Part shown: one piece after another, positions 17,256 to 26,239 of the stretch | Layout of the letters: every line of letters begins with the position of its first letter | How positions within the stretch are numbered: position 1 is the first letter of the stretch | Assembly: GCA_052318935.1 (NCBI GenBank) | Contig: JBQRKO010000011.1 | Length of the DNA: 64,000 bases | Origin: Niallia sp052318935 | GTDB taxonomy: Bacteria; Bacillota; Bacilli; Bacillales; Cytobacillaceae | Reading direction: 5' to 3' (one strand) | Notes under the pieces: generated by a model | Database searches by the model: none | What the model was told of the DNA's origin: nothing | The model's input: the letters and a program-made list of their open reading frames with translations, nothing else | Program-made: the position numbers and the translations under genes

Positions 17256-19103
17256 ATGTGTGGAATAACAGGTTGGGTTGATTATAAAAGAGATTTAAGA
17301 AAAGAAACGGATACATTATCAGCAATGGCAGAAACATTGGCAAAAAGAGGTCCCGATGACACAAATGTATGGACTGCACTTCATGCAGGGTTTGGTCATA
17401 AACGTTTAGTAGTAGTAGATCCTCTTTGTGGCGTTCAACCAATGACGAAAGAAAAACAAGGTTTTCATTATACAATTTGTTATAACGGTGAGTTGTACAA
17501 CACAGAAGACTTAAGAAAAGAATTACTAATAAAAGGATATTCATTTAACGGTCATTCTGATACAGAAGTTTTATTAGCTTCCTATATGGAATGGGGAGAA
17601 GATTGTTTACAATACTTAAATGGAATTTTTGCTTTTGCAGTTTGGGATGAAAAAAGAAATAGATTATTTATTGGCAGAGACCGTTTAGGTGTGAAGCCAG
17701 TATTTATTGCCGAAGTAGGAACAGGATTTATTTTTGGTTCAGAAATCAAAGCATTACTTGCACACCCTAATGTAAAAGCAGAGTTAGATCGTGAAGGATT
17801 GGCAGAAGTATTTGCTTTAGGACCTTCTCATACACCAGGTTCTGGCATCTTTAAAGGTATAAAAGAATTAAGACCAGGCCACGCGCTGAAGTTTTCGCAA
17901 GATGGCTTAAAAATCTGGCGCTACTGGAATGTAAAAAGTGAAAAACATGAAGATTCATTTGAAGAAACAGTCGAAAAAGTACGGTTTTTATTTAAAGATG
18001 CCGTTACAAGACAGCTTGTTTCCGATGTGCCGCTTAGCACTTTTTTATCTGGTGGTGTAGACTCCAGTGCGATTACGGCAATTGCATCAAATGAATATGA
18101 AAAAACAGGTAAAGGTCCCCTTCACACCTATTCCATTGATTATGAGGGCAACGATAAATTTTTTAAAGCAAATGAATTTCAGCCGAATTCAGATGGTGTC
18201 TATATCAAAAAAATGACCGATACATTTGGAACGATTCACCATAATTGTGTGATTACTCAGGAAACATTGGCTGAATATTTACATGAAGCCGTTATTGTCA
18301 GAGATGTACCTGGCATGGCTGATGTTGATTCCTCACTTTTATGGTTCTGCAGGGAAATAAAAAAGGACTTTGTTGTGAGTTTATCTGGCGAATGTGCAGA
18401 TGAAATCTTTGGCGGCTATCCATGGTTTAGAAGAGAAGCTGACTTAGCTCGCGGCGGATTTCCTTGGATGAGATCTATTCAGGAAAGACAAAGTTTATTA
18501 AAAGGTGATTGGGGCAAAAAATTAAAATTAGAAGAGTATATGCTGGATAAGTATAATCAGACATTGGCAGAAACGCCAAAATTAGACGGAGAGAGCAAGG
18601 AAGATGCAAAACGAAGAGAATTATTTTATCTGAATCAGCTCTGGTTTATGACCACATTATTAGAAAGAAAAGACCGGATGAGTATGGGAGCAAGCTTAGA
18701 AGTGCGTGTGCCATTTGCCGATCACCGTCTAGTAGAATATGTATGGAATGTACCTTGGGAAATGAAAAATTATCAAAATAGAGAGAAAGGCTTATTGCGT
18801 AAAGCATTGGAAGGAATTCTTCCGGAAGAAATTCTATATCGCAAGAAAAGTCCGTATCCGAAAACGCATAACCCAGTTTATACGAAAACGGTAAAAAATA
18901 TGTTAACGGATATATTAGCAGATAAAAGCTCTGCTTTATACGAATTCTTTGAAAAAGAACGTCTAACGCAAATTATTGAAACAGAAGGCTCTGCTTTTAA
19001 AGAACCATGGTTTGGCCAATTGATGACAGGACCGCAATTACTTGCCCATTTGGCACAAATGCATTATTGGTTTAAGGATTATAATATTAATGTGGTAGAT
19101 TGA
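17256..19103 (+). CDS. asnO: glutamine-hydrolysing asparagine synthase (AsnO-type)
   Basis: 615 residues. The start at 17256 leaves Cys2 (MCGITGWV) as the glutaminase nucleophile after Met removal and has GAAAGGATGA 5 bases upstream; a longer frame upstream has no such site. The class II glutaminase domain is residues 1-200 (RGPDDT, YNGELYN), and the synthetase domain has the ATP-binding SGGVDSS motif near 270. It makes asparagine from aspartate, ATP and glutamine. Length and neighbourhood agree with AsnO/YisO of B. subtilis, linked there to sporulation. A family C repeat starts 3 bases after the stop. Confidence 0.93.
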   Translation: MCGITGWVDYKRDLRKETDTLSAMAETLAKRGPDDTNVWTALHAGFGHKRLVVVDPLCGVQPMTKEKQGFHYTICYNGELYNTEDLRKELLIKGYSFNGHSDTEVLLASYMEWGEDCLQYLNGIFAFAVWDEKRNRLFIGRDRLGVKPVFIAEVGTGFIFGSEIKALLAHPNVKAELDREGLAEVFALGPSHTPGSGIFKGIKELRPGHALKFSQDGLKIWRYWNVKSEKHEDSFEETVEKVRFLFKDAVTRQLVSDVPLSTFLSGGVDSSAITAIASNEYEKTGKGPLHTYSIDYEGNDKFFKANEFQPNSDGVYIKKMTDTFGTIHHNCVITQETLAEYLHEAVIVRDVPGMADVDSSLLWFCREIKKDFVVSLSGECADEIFGGYPWFRREADLARGGFPWMRSIQERQSLLKGDWGKKLKLEEYMLDKYNQTLAETPKLDGESKEDAKRRELFYLNQLWFMTTLLERKDRMSMGASLEVRVPFADHRLVEYVWNVPWEMKNYQNREKGLLRKALEGILPEEILYRKKSPYPKTHNPVYTKTVKNMLTDILADKSSALYEFFEKERLTQIIETEGSAFKEPWFGQLMTGPQLLAHLAQMHYWFKDYNINVVD

Positions 19104-19105
19104 TT

Positions 19106-19236
19106 TCAGACTGTTGAAAAACGTTCGCTCTCTTCGTCACTCCCCGTTTTTTGCGGTGCTCATTACCCAAAAACGGTAACTCCGCTCCTCAAAAAGGGTC
19201 GTTCCTCGATAGACAAACGTTTTCAATCAGCCTGAA
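19106..19236 (+). repeat. family C repeat, copy 1 (short form)
   Basis: About 131 bp, from CTGTTGAAAAACGTTCGC to AAACGTTTTCAATCAGCCTG, with self-complementary ends. It shares its arms with copies at 32128 and 49505 but lacks their middle insert. Confidence 0.8.
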
Positions 19237-19266
19237 ATTTTGCAGTCTTACTTTTTCGACATTCTG

Positions 19267-19293
19267 AACCTAGTTCCTAAACAGAACTAGGTT
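19267..19293 (+). terminator. hairpin downstream of asnO
   Basis: AACCTAGTTC (19267-19276) pairs perfectly with GAACTAGGTT (19284-19293). The following T run is weak. Confidence 0.5.
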
Positions 19294-19360
19294 TATTACT
19301 TTCGAAAGAACGTTTGTTCGTTTATAATGAAAGAAGGTCAAAGTAGAAGAAGGAGTCGGA

Positions 19361-20437
19361 ATGGAGCCGTTAAAAAATATATACAATCAAACCTTTGTAA
19401 AGAACTTAGGACAAGCAATTAAGCAGGAATGCAGTTCTTTTGATGAGCAGCAGTTTTTTGTTTCTGTCTTTCAGGAAGATTGGGAACAGTTAGCATTAAA
19501 AGAACGAATGAGAAGAATAACGGTTTCTTTACATGCAACGTTTACAATAGACTATGAGGACGTCTTGGCTTGTTTTTATAAAATTGCGCCCGCTTTTAGT
19601 GGGCTAAAGGGAATTATTTTTCCTGATTATGTAGAAGTGTATGGGTTAGAATACTGGGAACAATCGCTTGCAGCATTAGAGTTTTTAACCGAATATTCGA
19701 CTTCAGAATTTGCAGTACGACCATTTCTTTTACAAGATCAGGAATCGATGCTGCAGCAAATGCAAATTTGGGCACAAAGTGATAATGAACATGTGCGCAG
19801 GCTGGCAAGTGAAGGCTGTCGTCCAAGATTGCCATGGGGAATGTCTATACCAAAGCTAAAAAAAGATCCACAGACCATTTTGCCAATTTTACAAGCATTA
19901 AAGGCGGATGAATCTTTATATGTTCGAAAAAGTGTCGCAAATAATCTTAATGATATTTCCAAAACGCATCCAAATTTAGCTGTAGAGCTAGCAACATCGT
20001 GGTACGGAGATAATACATATACTAATTGGATTGTAAAGCATGCGTGTAGAACGTTGTTAAAAAAAGGGGATAGCCGAGTGCTTGAAATTTTTGGATATAA
20101 TGAAGGGGAATCGATAGAAATGACAGCGGTTCATTGTGAGCAAACCCAATTATCTATTGGAGAAAGCATGTCGTTTTCCTTTGAAGTGTTCGCTCCGATT
20201 CGAAAAAAAATAAGAGTAGAATATGCAATAGATTATGTAAAGGCAAATGGAAACCGCAGTAGAAAGGTATTTCATTTATCGGAAACGGTGTTGAAAGAGG
20301 AAGAAAGAAAACTTTATTCCAAAACACATTCTTTTAAAGATTTATCAACAAGAAAGCATTATCCCGGACAGCATACTTTATACATTATCATTAATGGCGT
20401 AGAAAAAGCTTCAATTGACTTTGATGTAACAGAATGA
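19361..20437 (+). CDS. DNA alkylation repair protein, AlkC-like (HEAT repeats plus Ig-like domain)
   Basis: A 358-residue protein. The first 250 residues are helical HEAT-like repeats of the AlkC/AlkD glycosylase superfamily with the typical SEGCRPRLPWGM motif near 157-168 and the HVRRLASE stretch before it. From about 260 on there is a beta-rich domain (SFEVFAPIRKKIRVEYAIDY, YIIINGVEKASIDFDV) like the Ig-like domain found at the end of AlkC proteins. The known role is excision of N3/N1-methylated bases from DNA. Single gene, not next to other repair genes. Confidence 0.85.
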   Translation: MEPLKNIYNQTFVKNLGQAIKQECSSFDEQQFFVSVFQEDWEQLALKERMRRITVSLHATFTIDYEDVLACFYKIAPAFSGLKGIIFPDYVEVYGLEYWEQSLAALEFLTEYSTSEFAVRPFLLQDQESMLQQMQIWAQSDNEHVRRLASEGCRPRLPWGMSIPKLKKDPQTILPILQALKADESLYVRKSVANNLNDISKTHPNLAVELATSWYGDNTYTNWIVKHACRTLLKKGDSRVLEIFGYNEGESIEMTAVHCEQTQLSIGESMSFSFEVFAPIRKKIRVEYAIDYVKANGNRSRKVFHLSETVLKEEERKLYSKTHSFKDLSTRKHYPGQHTLYIIINGVEKASIDFDVTE

Positions 20438-20448
20438 ATGAAAAATAG

Positions 20449-20644
20449 AAACTTGTTTTTTTTATGTAAAAAAATGGGAGAAGAAGTACTCAGCAGACTG
20501 AATACACGAAGACTCCTGTGGGAATGCGAGAAAGACGAGACCCCACAGGAGCGTATGCGACGAGGAGGCTCGACTCTCGCCCACGGAAAGCGAAGTGTAT
20601 TCAGGCTGCGGGTTTAAAAGCAACAATCTATACGAAAACAGCCT
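20449..20644 (-). repeat. R1 palindromic repeat, copy 3, inverted, one end eroded
   Basis: The right side shows the usual end CTATACGAAAACAGCC. The left end (AAACTTGTTTTTTTTATG) has lost the terminal inverted repeat. It lies between the convergent AlkC-like gene and the EamA transporter gene. Confidence 0.82.
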
Positions 20645-20654
20645 AAAAAATAAA

Positions 20655-21572
20655 CTACACAGCACTATCACTATTTTTATCCATTAAAGTAGGCGTCGCT
20701 CCGTTCCTTTTTCCAGATAGAAAAAAGAACACACCTGCTAATACAAATAATCCGCCGACAATTTGCCAGCCAATTAATCGTTCACCTAGCAACATTACGG
20801 CTAATATACTAGCACCTACTGGCTCTCCTAAAATACTCATCGAAATGGTAGTGGCATTCACATAATTAAGAAGCCAATTATTGATGACATGTGCAAGAGA
20901 AGGAACAATGGCAAGAAGAAGGAAGATGCCCCATTCTTTTGCAGAATAACCTGTTAAAGATTCACCGATTAAAAGATTGTATACAGTTAATAAACATGCT
21001 GCGAAAAAGAACACACAACTAGTGTAGACCCAGTGAGACATTTTTTTTATAATATTTTGTCCGATTAATAAATAGCCTACCACTGCAATGACGCTGAGAA
21101 AAGAACAAAAGTCCCCAAGTAAAGCTTTGTTATCTAAACCGATATCTCCCCAGCCAATCATCATCGCTCCAATAATGGCAATCCCCATCGTCATGATGGT
21201 AGAAGAGGTAGTCCGTTCTTTAAAAAAAATAAATCCACCGATTAAAGAAATAATTGGCTGCAATGCAAGGATAATCGTTGAACTTGCAACGGTCGTTAAT
21301 TTTAACGAACTGAACCATAAAGCAAAATGCAAGGCTAAAAACGTTCCAGAAAAAAATAATAAATACCAGTCTTTCTTTGATAATTTTTTGAAATCCTGTC
21401 TGTTTATATAAACCATTGGAAGCATTAATATACATGCCAGCCACATCCGGTACATGCTTATAATGGCTGCAGGCGCATCAGACCATTTAACAAAAATAGC
21501 AGAAAAAGAAATAGCAATTATCGAAATAACTAAAGGTAGCCCAATTGATTTGGAGCTGTCTGTTTGCTTCAT
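20655..21572 (-). CDS. EamA/DMT-family permease
   Basis: 305 residues with about ten transmembrane segments in two EamA halves (first near 10-140, second near 155-290), typical of drug/metabolite exporters. The start at 21572 (MKQTDSSKSIG) has AGGGGG upstream; a frame 12 codons longer exists but lacks a site. The C-terminal tail is short and polar. The substrate cannot be inferred. Its stop lies 11 bases from the end of an R1 repeat. Confidence 0.85.
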   Translation of the reverse strand: MKQTDSSKSIGLPLVISIIAISFSAIFVKWSDAPAAIISMYRMWLACILMLPMVYINRQDFKKLSKKDWYLLFFSGTFLALHFALWFSSLKLTTVASSTIILALQPIISLIGGFIFFKERTTSSTIMTMGIAIIGAMMIGWGDIGLDNKALLGDFCSFLSVIAVVGYLLIGQNIIKKMSHWVYTSCVFFFAACLLTVYNLLIGESLTGYSAKEWGIFLLLAIVPSLAHVINNWLLNYVNATTISMSILGEPVGASILAVMLLGERLIGWQIVGGLFVLAGVFFFLSGKRNGATPTLMDKNSDSAV

Positions 21573-21660
21573 GGTATTCCCCCTGTCTAATAATTCATAC
21601 ACTACCATAGTACTAGATTAAGGGTTAGACAAGAAGAGTTTTTATGATATTTTAAATATT

Positions 21661-22144
21661 GGCTGTGTTAAAGCTGATTGTTGATATAGACACTTTGTTG
21701 ATTGGAGCGGAAAGCGTGAGACTCCTGTGGGAAAAGCAAGTCAAAGGGAGACCCCACAGGCGTAAAGCGAGGCAACTGAAGAAATGTTTTATTATATAAA
21801 TTACAGATAAAACCCTTATATTTAGTAGGATAAAAATGGTATAGAGAGTTTGAAAACGACCATTATGTTGGTTAGGAGAGGCGTCCGCACGACTCCTGCG
21901 GGATTAGCGAGACAGGCGAGACCCCACAGGAGCAAAGCGACGAGGAGGCTCGGCGCTCGCCCCGCGGAAAGCGTGTGGTAAGCCTCGGAAAACCGAACGA
22001 AAACCTCTAAATGCTTGATTTTCCCTATCTATATTTCATAGCATCCACTTTTTCAGTGACCTCCGTAAAGCGCCGAGGAGGCTCCCGGACCGCCCGCGGA
22101 AAAGCGAATGCCTGGAGTGGAAATCAACAGGCTTTAACAGAGCC
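21661..22144. repeat. R3-family repeat with a nested R2 element
   Basis: Outer ends GGCTGTGTTAAAGC (21661) and GCTTTAACAGAGCC (22144) are inverted repeats. The flanking octamers TAAATATT and TAAATATA match at 7 of 8. The outer repeat is split by the R2 element at 21769-22063. Confidence 0.8.
21769..22063. mobile_element. R2 MITE-like element, copy A
   Basis: 295 bp. Ends GAGGCAACTGAAGAAATG and (complement of the other end) GAGGTCACTGAAAAAGTG are inverted. It is flanked by CGTAAAGC at 21761-21768 and 22064-22071. It contains its own GC-rich core like that of R1. No coding frame. Confidence 0.82.
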
Positions 22145-23904
22145 TAAATATAAAAAGATAATATATTGCTTTCATAAGGAGCTAACGTAACAGAAAGTTC
22201 ATCTGATTCTGCTGCATATTCCTGCTGGGTCAGCAGCAAGTTTATTTTTTTTCCACTTAAAGAAAAGGGCAGAACATAGTCGATTTCAGTATCGCTATTG
22301 TTAATTAAGACAAATACAACTTGATTGTCTTTTTGTTTATAGTAGGCTAAACAATTATTAACAGCAGGCAAAAAATACAAAGTACCTTTGCTCGTTAATA
22401 ATGAAGTTTCTTTACGTATAGAGATTAATGTTTTTATATAGTCTTTAAGCTCTAGATCTTGCTGTTCCTCTTGCCAGGGCATGCATTTACGGCATCCTGG
22501 GTCATTGCCGCCATCTAAACCGATTTCATCTCCGTAGTAAATGCATGGTGTTCCAGGAAATGTGAATAAAAAGGTAAACAATAGCCTGACTCGTTCTTTG
22601 CGAAAACGACATTCATTTAATACACGAGGTGTATCATGACTGCCGAGGATATTAAATAAAACTTGGTTGATATTATCCGAATAGGAATGAAGAATCGTTG
22701 TTAAATCTTCGGTAAATTGATGAGCAGAAATTATATCGTAGGAAAAAAACTGCAACGATTTGTGTAAAAAAGGATAGTTCATAACGGAATCAAATTGATC
22801 CCCTCTAAGCCAAGAAACAGAGTCATGCCAAACCTCTCCTAAAATAAAAAGGTCGGGTTTTATTGCTTTAACAGTAGTGCGGAAATCACGCCAAAATTGA
22901 TGATCAATTTCGTTGGCTACATCTAATCTCCAGCCGTCAATCTGGCATTCTGCAATCCAATAAGCTGCAGCTTTTAATAAATATTGTTTCACTTCTTCAT
23001 TAGCTGTATTAAGCTTTGGCATATATTCATAAAAACCGAATGTCTCATAATTGATCGTGTCGCCGTCTTTAAGCGGGAATTTATGAATATGAAACCAGTC
23101 TTTATACAGCGATTTTTCTCCTTTGTCCAATACATCTTGAAAAGGAAGGAATTCGACACTGCAGTGATTAAAAACGGCATCAAGCATAACGCGGATTCCT
23201 CGGTTATGACACTCTTCCACAAGCTTTTTCAAAAGGTTGATATTTCCAAATTGAGGATCGATAGTAAAATAATCAATCGTGTCGTATTTATGGTTGGAAT
23301 TTGCTAAAAAAATAGGTGTAAGATAGATTCCATTAATTCCTAAATCTTGAAGATAATCAAGGGAATCGATGATCCCTTGAAAATCTCCTCCGAAAAAATT
23401 CGTTAAACTAGGTTCTTCCTGCCCCCATTCGACTGTATGAGCTGGGTTTAAAAGTGGGTCTCCATTACGAAAACGTTCTGGGAAAATTTGATACCATATC
23501 GTTTGCTGAACCCAATCTGGCGAGGAGAACACATCGCTTTTATGCATATATGGAAAACAAAAGAAAAAGCCGGAATCTTCTGGAATAAATGAAAAAAATC
23601 CTTTTTCCGTTAACGTCATTTCCTGCTCCGTGTTTTTTAAAATAAAGCCATAGCGTATTCGTTTATGCTCGGCTTTAATTGCGACTTGCCAATAATCAAA
23701 TAAAGAGTCTGATCCTATTTTTTCTAAAGGTTGAAGGGATGTTATCCATTGATGGTCGACTATTTCATATTGATCTCCATATAATAAAACTATCTCCAAA
23801 ACATTATCCCGTTTTGTACGGATGCGAATATGAAGCGTTTCTTCGTCAAAAAGATAGCAATAATTATCTGCTGCTCTATGATAAATGGAGGTTAAATCGA
23901 TCAT
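22144..23904 (-). CDS. GH13 neopullulanase / cyclomaltodextrinase-type amylase
   Basis: A 586-residue cytosolic GH13 enzyme with an N-terminal beta domain (about 1-120), as in neopullulanases and maltogenic amylases, then the (beta/alpha)8 barrel. Catalytic residues are D328 (DGWRLDVANE), E357 (LGEVWH) and D424 (LGSHDTPR). It hydrolyses maltodextrins or cyclodextrins taken up by the cell. There is no signal peptide. GGGAGAG precedes the ATG. The stop codon TAG is formed at the junction with the R3 repeat: TA comes from the target side and G is the first base of the repeat. Confidence 0.92.
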   Translation of the reverse strand: MIDLTSIYHRAADNYCYLFDEETLHIRIRTKRDNVLEIVLLYGDQYEIVDHQWITSLQPLEKIGSDSLFDYWQVAIKAEHKRIRYGFILKNTEQEMTLTEKGFFSFIPEDSGFFFCFPYMHKSDVFSSPDWVQQTIWYQIFPERFRNGDPLLNPAHTVEWGQEEPSLTNFFGGDFQGIIDSLDYLQDLGINGIYLTPIFLANSNHKYDTIDYFTIDPQFGNINLLKKLVEECHNRGIRVMLDAVFNHCSVEFLPFQDVLDKGEKSLYKDWFHIHKFPLKDGDTINYETFGFYEYMPKLNTANEEVKQYLLKAAAYWIAECQIDGWRLDVANEIDHQFWRDFRTTVKAIKPDLFILGEVWHDSVSWLRGDQFDSVMNYPFLHKSLQFFSYDIISAHQFTEDLTTILHSYSDNINQVLFNILGSHDTPRVLNECRFRKERVRLLFTFLFTFPGTPCIYYGDEIGLDGGNDPGCRKCMPWQEEQQDLELKDYIKTLISIRKETSLLTSKGTLYFLPAVNNCLAYYKQKDNQVVFVLINNSDTEIDYVLPFSLSGKKINLLLTQQEYAAESDELSVTLAPYESNILSFYI

Positions 23905-23965
23905 CGTTATTTTCTCTCCCTTAAAAAATTTTTCACTAGCATAACCAAAACAATACTTATCTAAT

Positions 23966-24172
23966 GGCTGTTTTCGTATAGAGTGTTGCTTTTAAACCCG
24001 CAGCCCGAATACACTTCGTCCGTTTAGCGAGCGTCGAGCCTCCTCGTCGCATACGCTCCTGTGGGGTCTCGTCTTTCTCGCATTCCCACAGGAGTCTACG
24101 TGTATTCAGTCTGCTGAGTACTTCTTCTCCCATTTTTTTACGTATAAAACAACAAACTTTGAGAAAACAGCT
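23966..24172 (+). repeat. R1 palindromic repeat, copy 4, with target duplication
   Basis: GGCTGTTTTCG to GAAAACAGCT, flanked by perfect 8-bp repeats TATCTAAT at 23958-23965 and 24173-24180. Confidence 0.93.
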
Positions 24173-24285
24173 TATCTAATTTGTATTCTCCATATTATAG
24201 AGGAAATCCTGTGAAACCGAGCAATAATTCCGCCAAATAGGTAGGCTATTGATGAAATTGAAAAGAGAGTGCTTATATGCAGACT

Positions 24286-24339
24286 CAAAAAAAACGAAGG
24301 TGGGGCATTTTTGTTTTGTGTCCTACCTTCTTTTTTTAT
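24286..24339. terminator. terminator hairpin, probably of the SDR gene
   Basis: GAAGGTGGGG pairs with TCCTACCTTC, flanked by long A and T runs on both sides. It is now separated from the SDR stop codon by a family D repeat. Confidence 0.6.
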
Positions 24340-24340
24340 C

Positions 24341-24573
24341 GTCAGGAAATTATAAACGAAATGGGATTGTGGATAACTTGGCGGTAGTGTCCGCATCCAG
24401 CTTCGACGTACAGGACGTACTAGTGCCGATGTTGCCACAGGACGTGGCGCCTTTAATCGGCCAGCGCCTAGCTCTTGTGAAAAATAACCCCATGCCTCTA
24501 AAAGTAAAAAGCACTTTTTGAGTCATGTGAACATTTTTCTTCAGAGCTGTTCAAGGCGCTTGCGCTTTTGTTC
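24341..24573 (+). repeat. family D repeat, copy 1 (long form)
   Basis: Starts GTCAGGAAATTATAAACG, contains GCGCCTAGCTCTTGTG and CAGAGCTGTTCAAGGCGC, and ends GCGCTTTTGTTC four bases from the SDR stop. It includes TGTGGATAA (24368-24376), the complement of a consensus DnaA box. Confidence 0.85.
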
Positions 24574-24576
24574 GTA

Positions 24577-25440
24577 CTATCCGTTAACGATTGTTCCACC
24601 ATTTACATGAATTACTTGTCCGCTTACATAAGCAGCGTCTTCACTTGCTAAGTAAACATATGCTGGCGCTAGTTCATTCGGTTGCCCTGCCCGGCCAAAT
24701 GGTGTATCAGCACCGAATGTTGACACTTTTCCGCTGTCAAATGTCGATGGAATTAATGGCGTCCATATAGGTCCAGGGGCTACACCATTTACACGAATCC
24801 CTTGTTTGGCAAGTGATTGAGATAAAGAACGAGTAAAGGATGTAATAGCTCCTTTTGTAGAAGCATAATCAAGCAGTGTATCATTTCCTTTATAAGCAGT
24901 AATAGAGGTGGTATTGATAATGCTGTCTCCTGTATTTAGATGAGGCAGTGCTGCTTTGGATAAATAAAACATCGAAAAAATATTCGTACGGAATGTTTTT
25001 TGCAGCTGCTCCGCTGTGATATCGAGCAAGCTTTGCTGTGGATGCTGTTCTGCTGCATTATTTACTAAAATATTTATGGTGCTAAATTCAGTGATAGTCT
25101 TTTCGACAACGGATTTGCAGAAATTCTCATCCCCTATATCACCAGCAAGCACTAAGCATTTTACGCCTTCTGCTTCCACTAACTGTTTTGTTTTTTTAGC
25201 ATCGTCATGTTCATTTAAATAAACGATGACAATATTTGCTCCTTCCTTTGCAAAATAAATGCTGACAGAGCGGCCGATTCCGCTATCGCCGCCTGTAATA
25301 ATGGCAATTTTTCCTTGCAGCTTGCCAGAACCTTTATAATTTGGATTTACTTCTACAGGTGCAGGATTCATTTCTGTTTGGATGCCAGGTTGGTGATTCT
25401 GATGTTGTGGGGGAAACGTTTGATTTTGATTGTTGCTCAT
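24577..25440 (-). CDS. SDR-family oxidoreductase, general-stress type (YdaD/YhxC-like)
   Basis: 287 residues. After a Pro/Gln-rich N-terminus (NQTFPPQHQNHQPG) comes a classical SDR domain: cofactor motif TGGDSGIGRS (about 51-60), NNAAEQ, the catalytic Ser in NTTSITAYKG and the Tyr-Lys pair in YASTKGA. It resembles the glucose/ribitol dehydrogenase-like stress proteins of Bacillus. The ATG at 25440 has AAAAGGAG 8 bases upstream. The real substrate is not known for this subfamily. Its 3' end abuts a family D repeat. Confidence 0.85.
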   Translation of the reverse strand: MSNNQNQTFPPQHQNHQPGIQTEMNPAPVEVNPNYKGSGKLQGKIAIITGGDSGIGRSVSIYFAKEGANIVIVYLNEHDDAKKTKQLVEAEGVKCLVLAGDIGDENFCKSVVEKTITEFSTINILVNNAAEQHPQQSLLDITAEQLQKTFRTNIFSMFYLSKAALPHLNTGDSIINTTSITAYKGNDTLLDYASTKGAITSFTRSLSQSLAKQGIRVNGVAPGPIWTPLIPSTFDSGKVSTFGADTPFGRAGQPNELAPAYVYLASEDAAYVSGQVIHVNGGTIVNG

Positions 25441-25529
25441 TTTTTTCACTCCTTTTCGTTTTCCTATTTAATTATTTTCTCCTTGAAAAAATAATTAAAC
25501 ATGGAAAAATAAGGGTTTGAAAAAGATAT

Positions 25530-25563
25530 AAAAAACTCTCCCATGTTAAAAAAGGAGAGTTCA
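25530..25563 (-). terminator. terminator of yitK
   Basis: AACTCTCC pairs with GGAGAGTT; on the minus strand it is followed by a T run. Confidence 0.65.
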
Positions 25564-25598
25564 TAGAAAAGAATTCGTAATCAGCCTGAAATACTTTA

Positions 25599-26090
25599 TT
25601 AGCGGTAATTAACAAATTGAACATCGACTGTAATTTTAGATTCTCTTACAGTAGCGATAATACTTTGAAGATCATCGCGGCTTTTTGCTGTAACACGAAT
25701 TTGATCATCCTGTAATTGGCTTTTTACTTTTAAACCGCTGTTTTTAATAAGCATGTTGATAATTTTTGCATTGTCTTTATCGATTCCTTGCACAAGCTTC
25801 GCACGCTGACGAACGGTGCCGCCTGATGCACCTTCCACTTTGCTGTAATCAAGGTTTTTAATAGGAATTCCACGCTTAATCATTTTACTGATTAATACAT
25901 CTTTTAATTGTTCTAGTTTATACTCATCATCAGAAACTAGTACTAGTTCTTCTTTATCGAGTGTAATATCACTTTTGCTTCCTTTAAAATCATAACGGTT
26001 TTGAATTTCCTTTTTCGCAATTTGAATCGCATTGGCAACTTCCGCCATATCTACTTTTGATACAATATCAAATGAGCTTTCTTTCGCCAT
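25599..26090 (-). CDS. yitK: YajQ family nucleotide-binding protein
   Basis: 163 residues, the usual YajQ length, with the conserved start SSFDIVSKVDMAEVANAI, QNRYDFKG (about 32-39) and the C-terminal VDVQFVNYR. YajQ proteins have two ferredoxin-like domains and bind nucleotides; some bind cyclic di-GMP. Two adjacent ATGs exist (26093 and 26090). The second is better spaced from AGGAGG. It is divergent from yitL, as in B. subtilis. Confidence 0.92.
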   Translation of the reverse strand: MAKESSFDIVSKVDMAEVANAIQIAKKEIQNRYDFKGSKSDITLDKEELVLVSDDEYKLEQLKDVLISKMIKRGIPIKNLDYSKVEGASGGTVRQRAKLVQGIDKDNAKIINMLIKNSGLKVKSQLQDDQIRVTAKSRDDLQSIIATVRESKITVDVQFVNYR

Positions 26091-26239
26091 CATTTACCTC
26101 CTGTTTGGCAGGGCCATCTCTGCTAGAGAGAACGGCCCCCATTTCTTTTATGTTTGTATTATAGTAAAATATAGCAGTTGTCACAACTATGTGTATTTTT
26201 GCAATGAAAATAGATGGATTTATCAAGGAGGACAAAACA

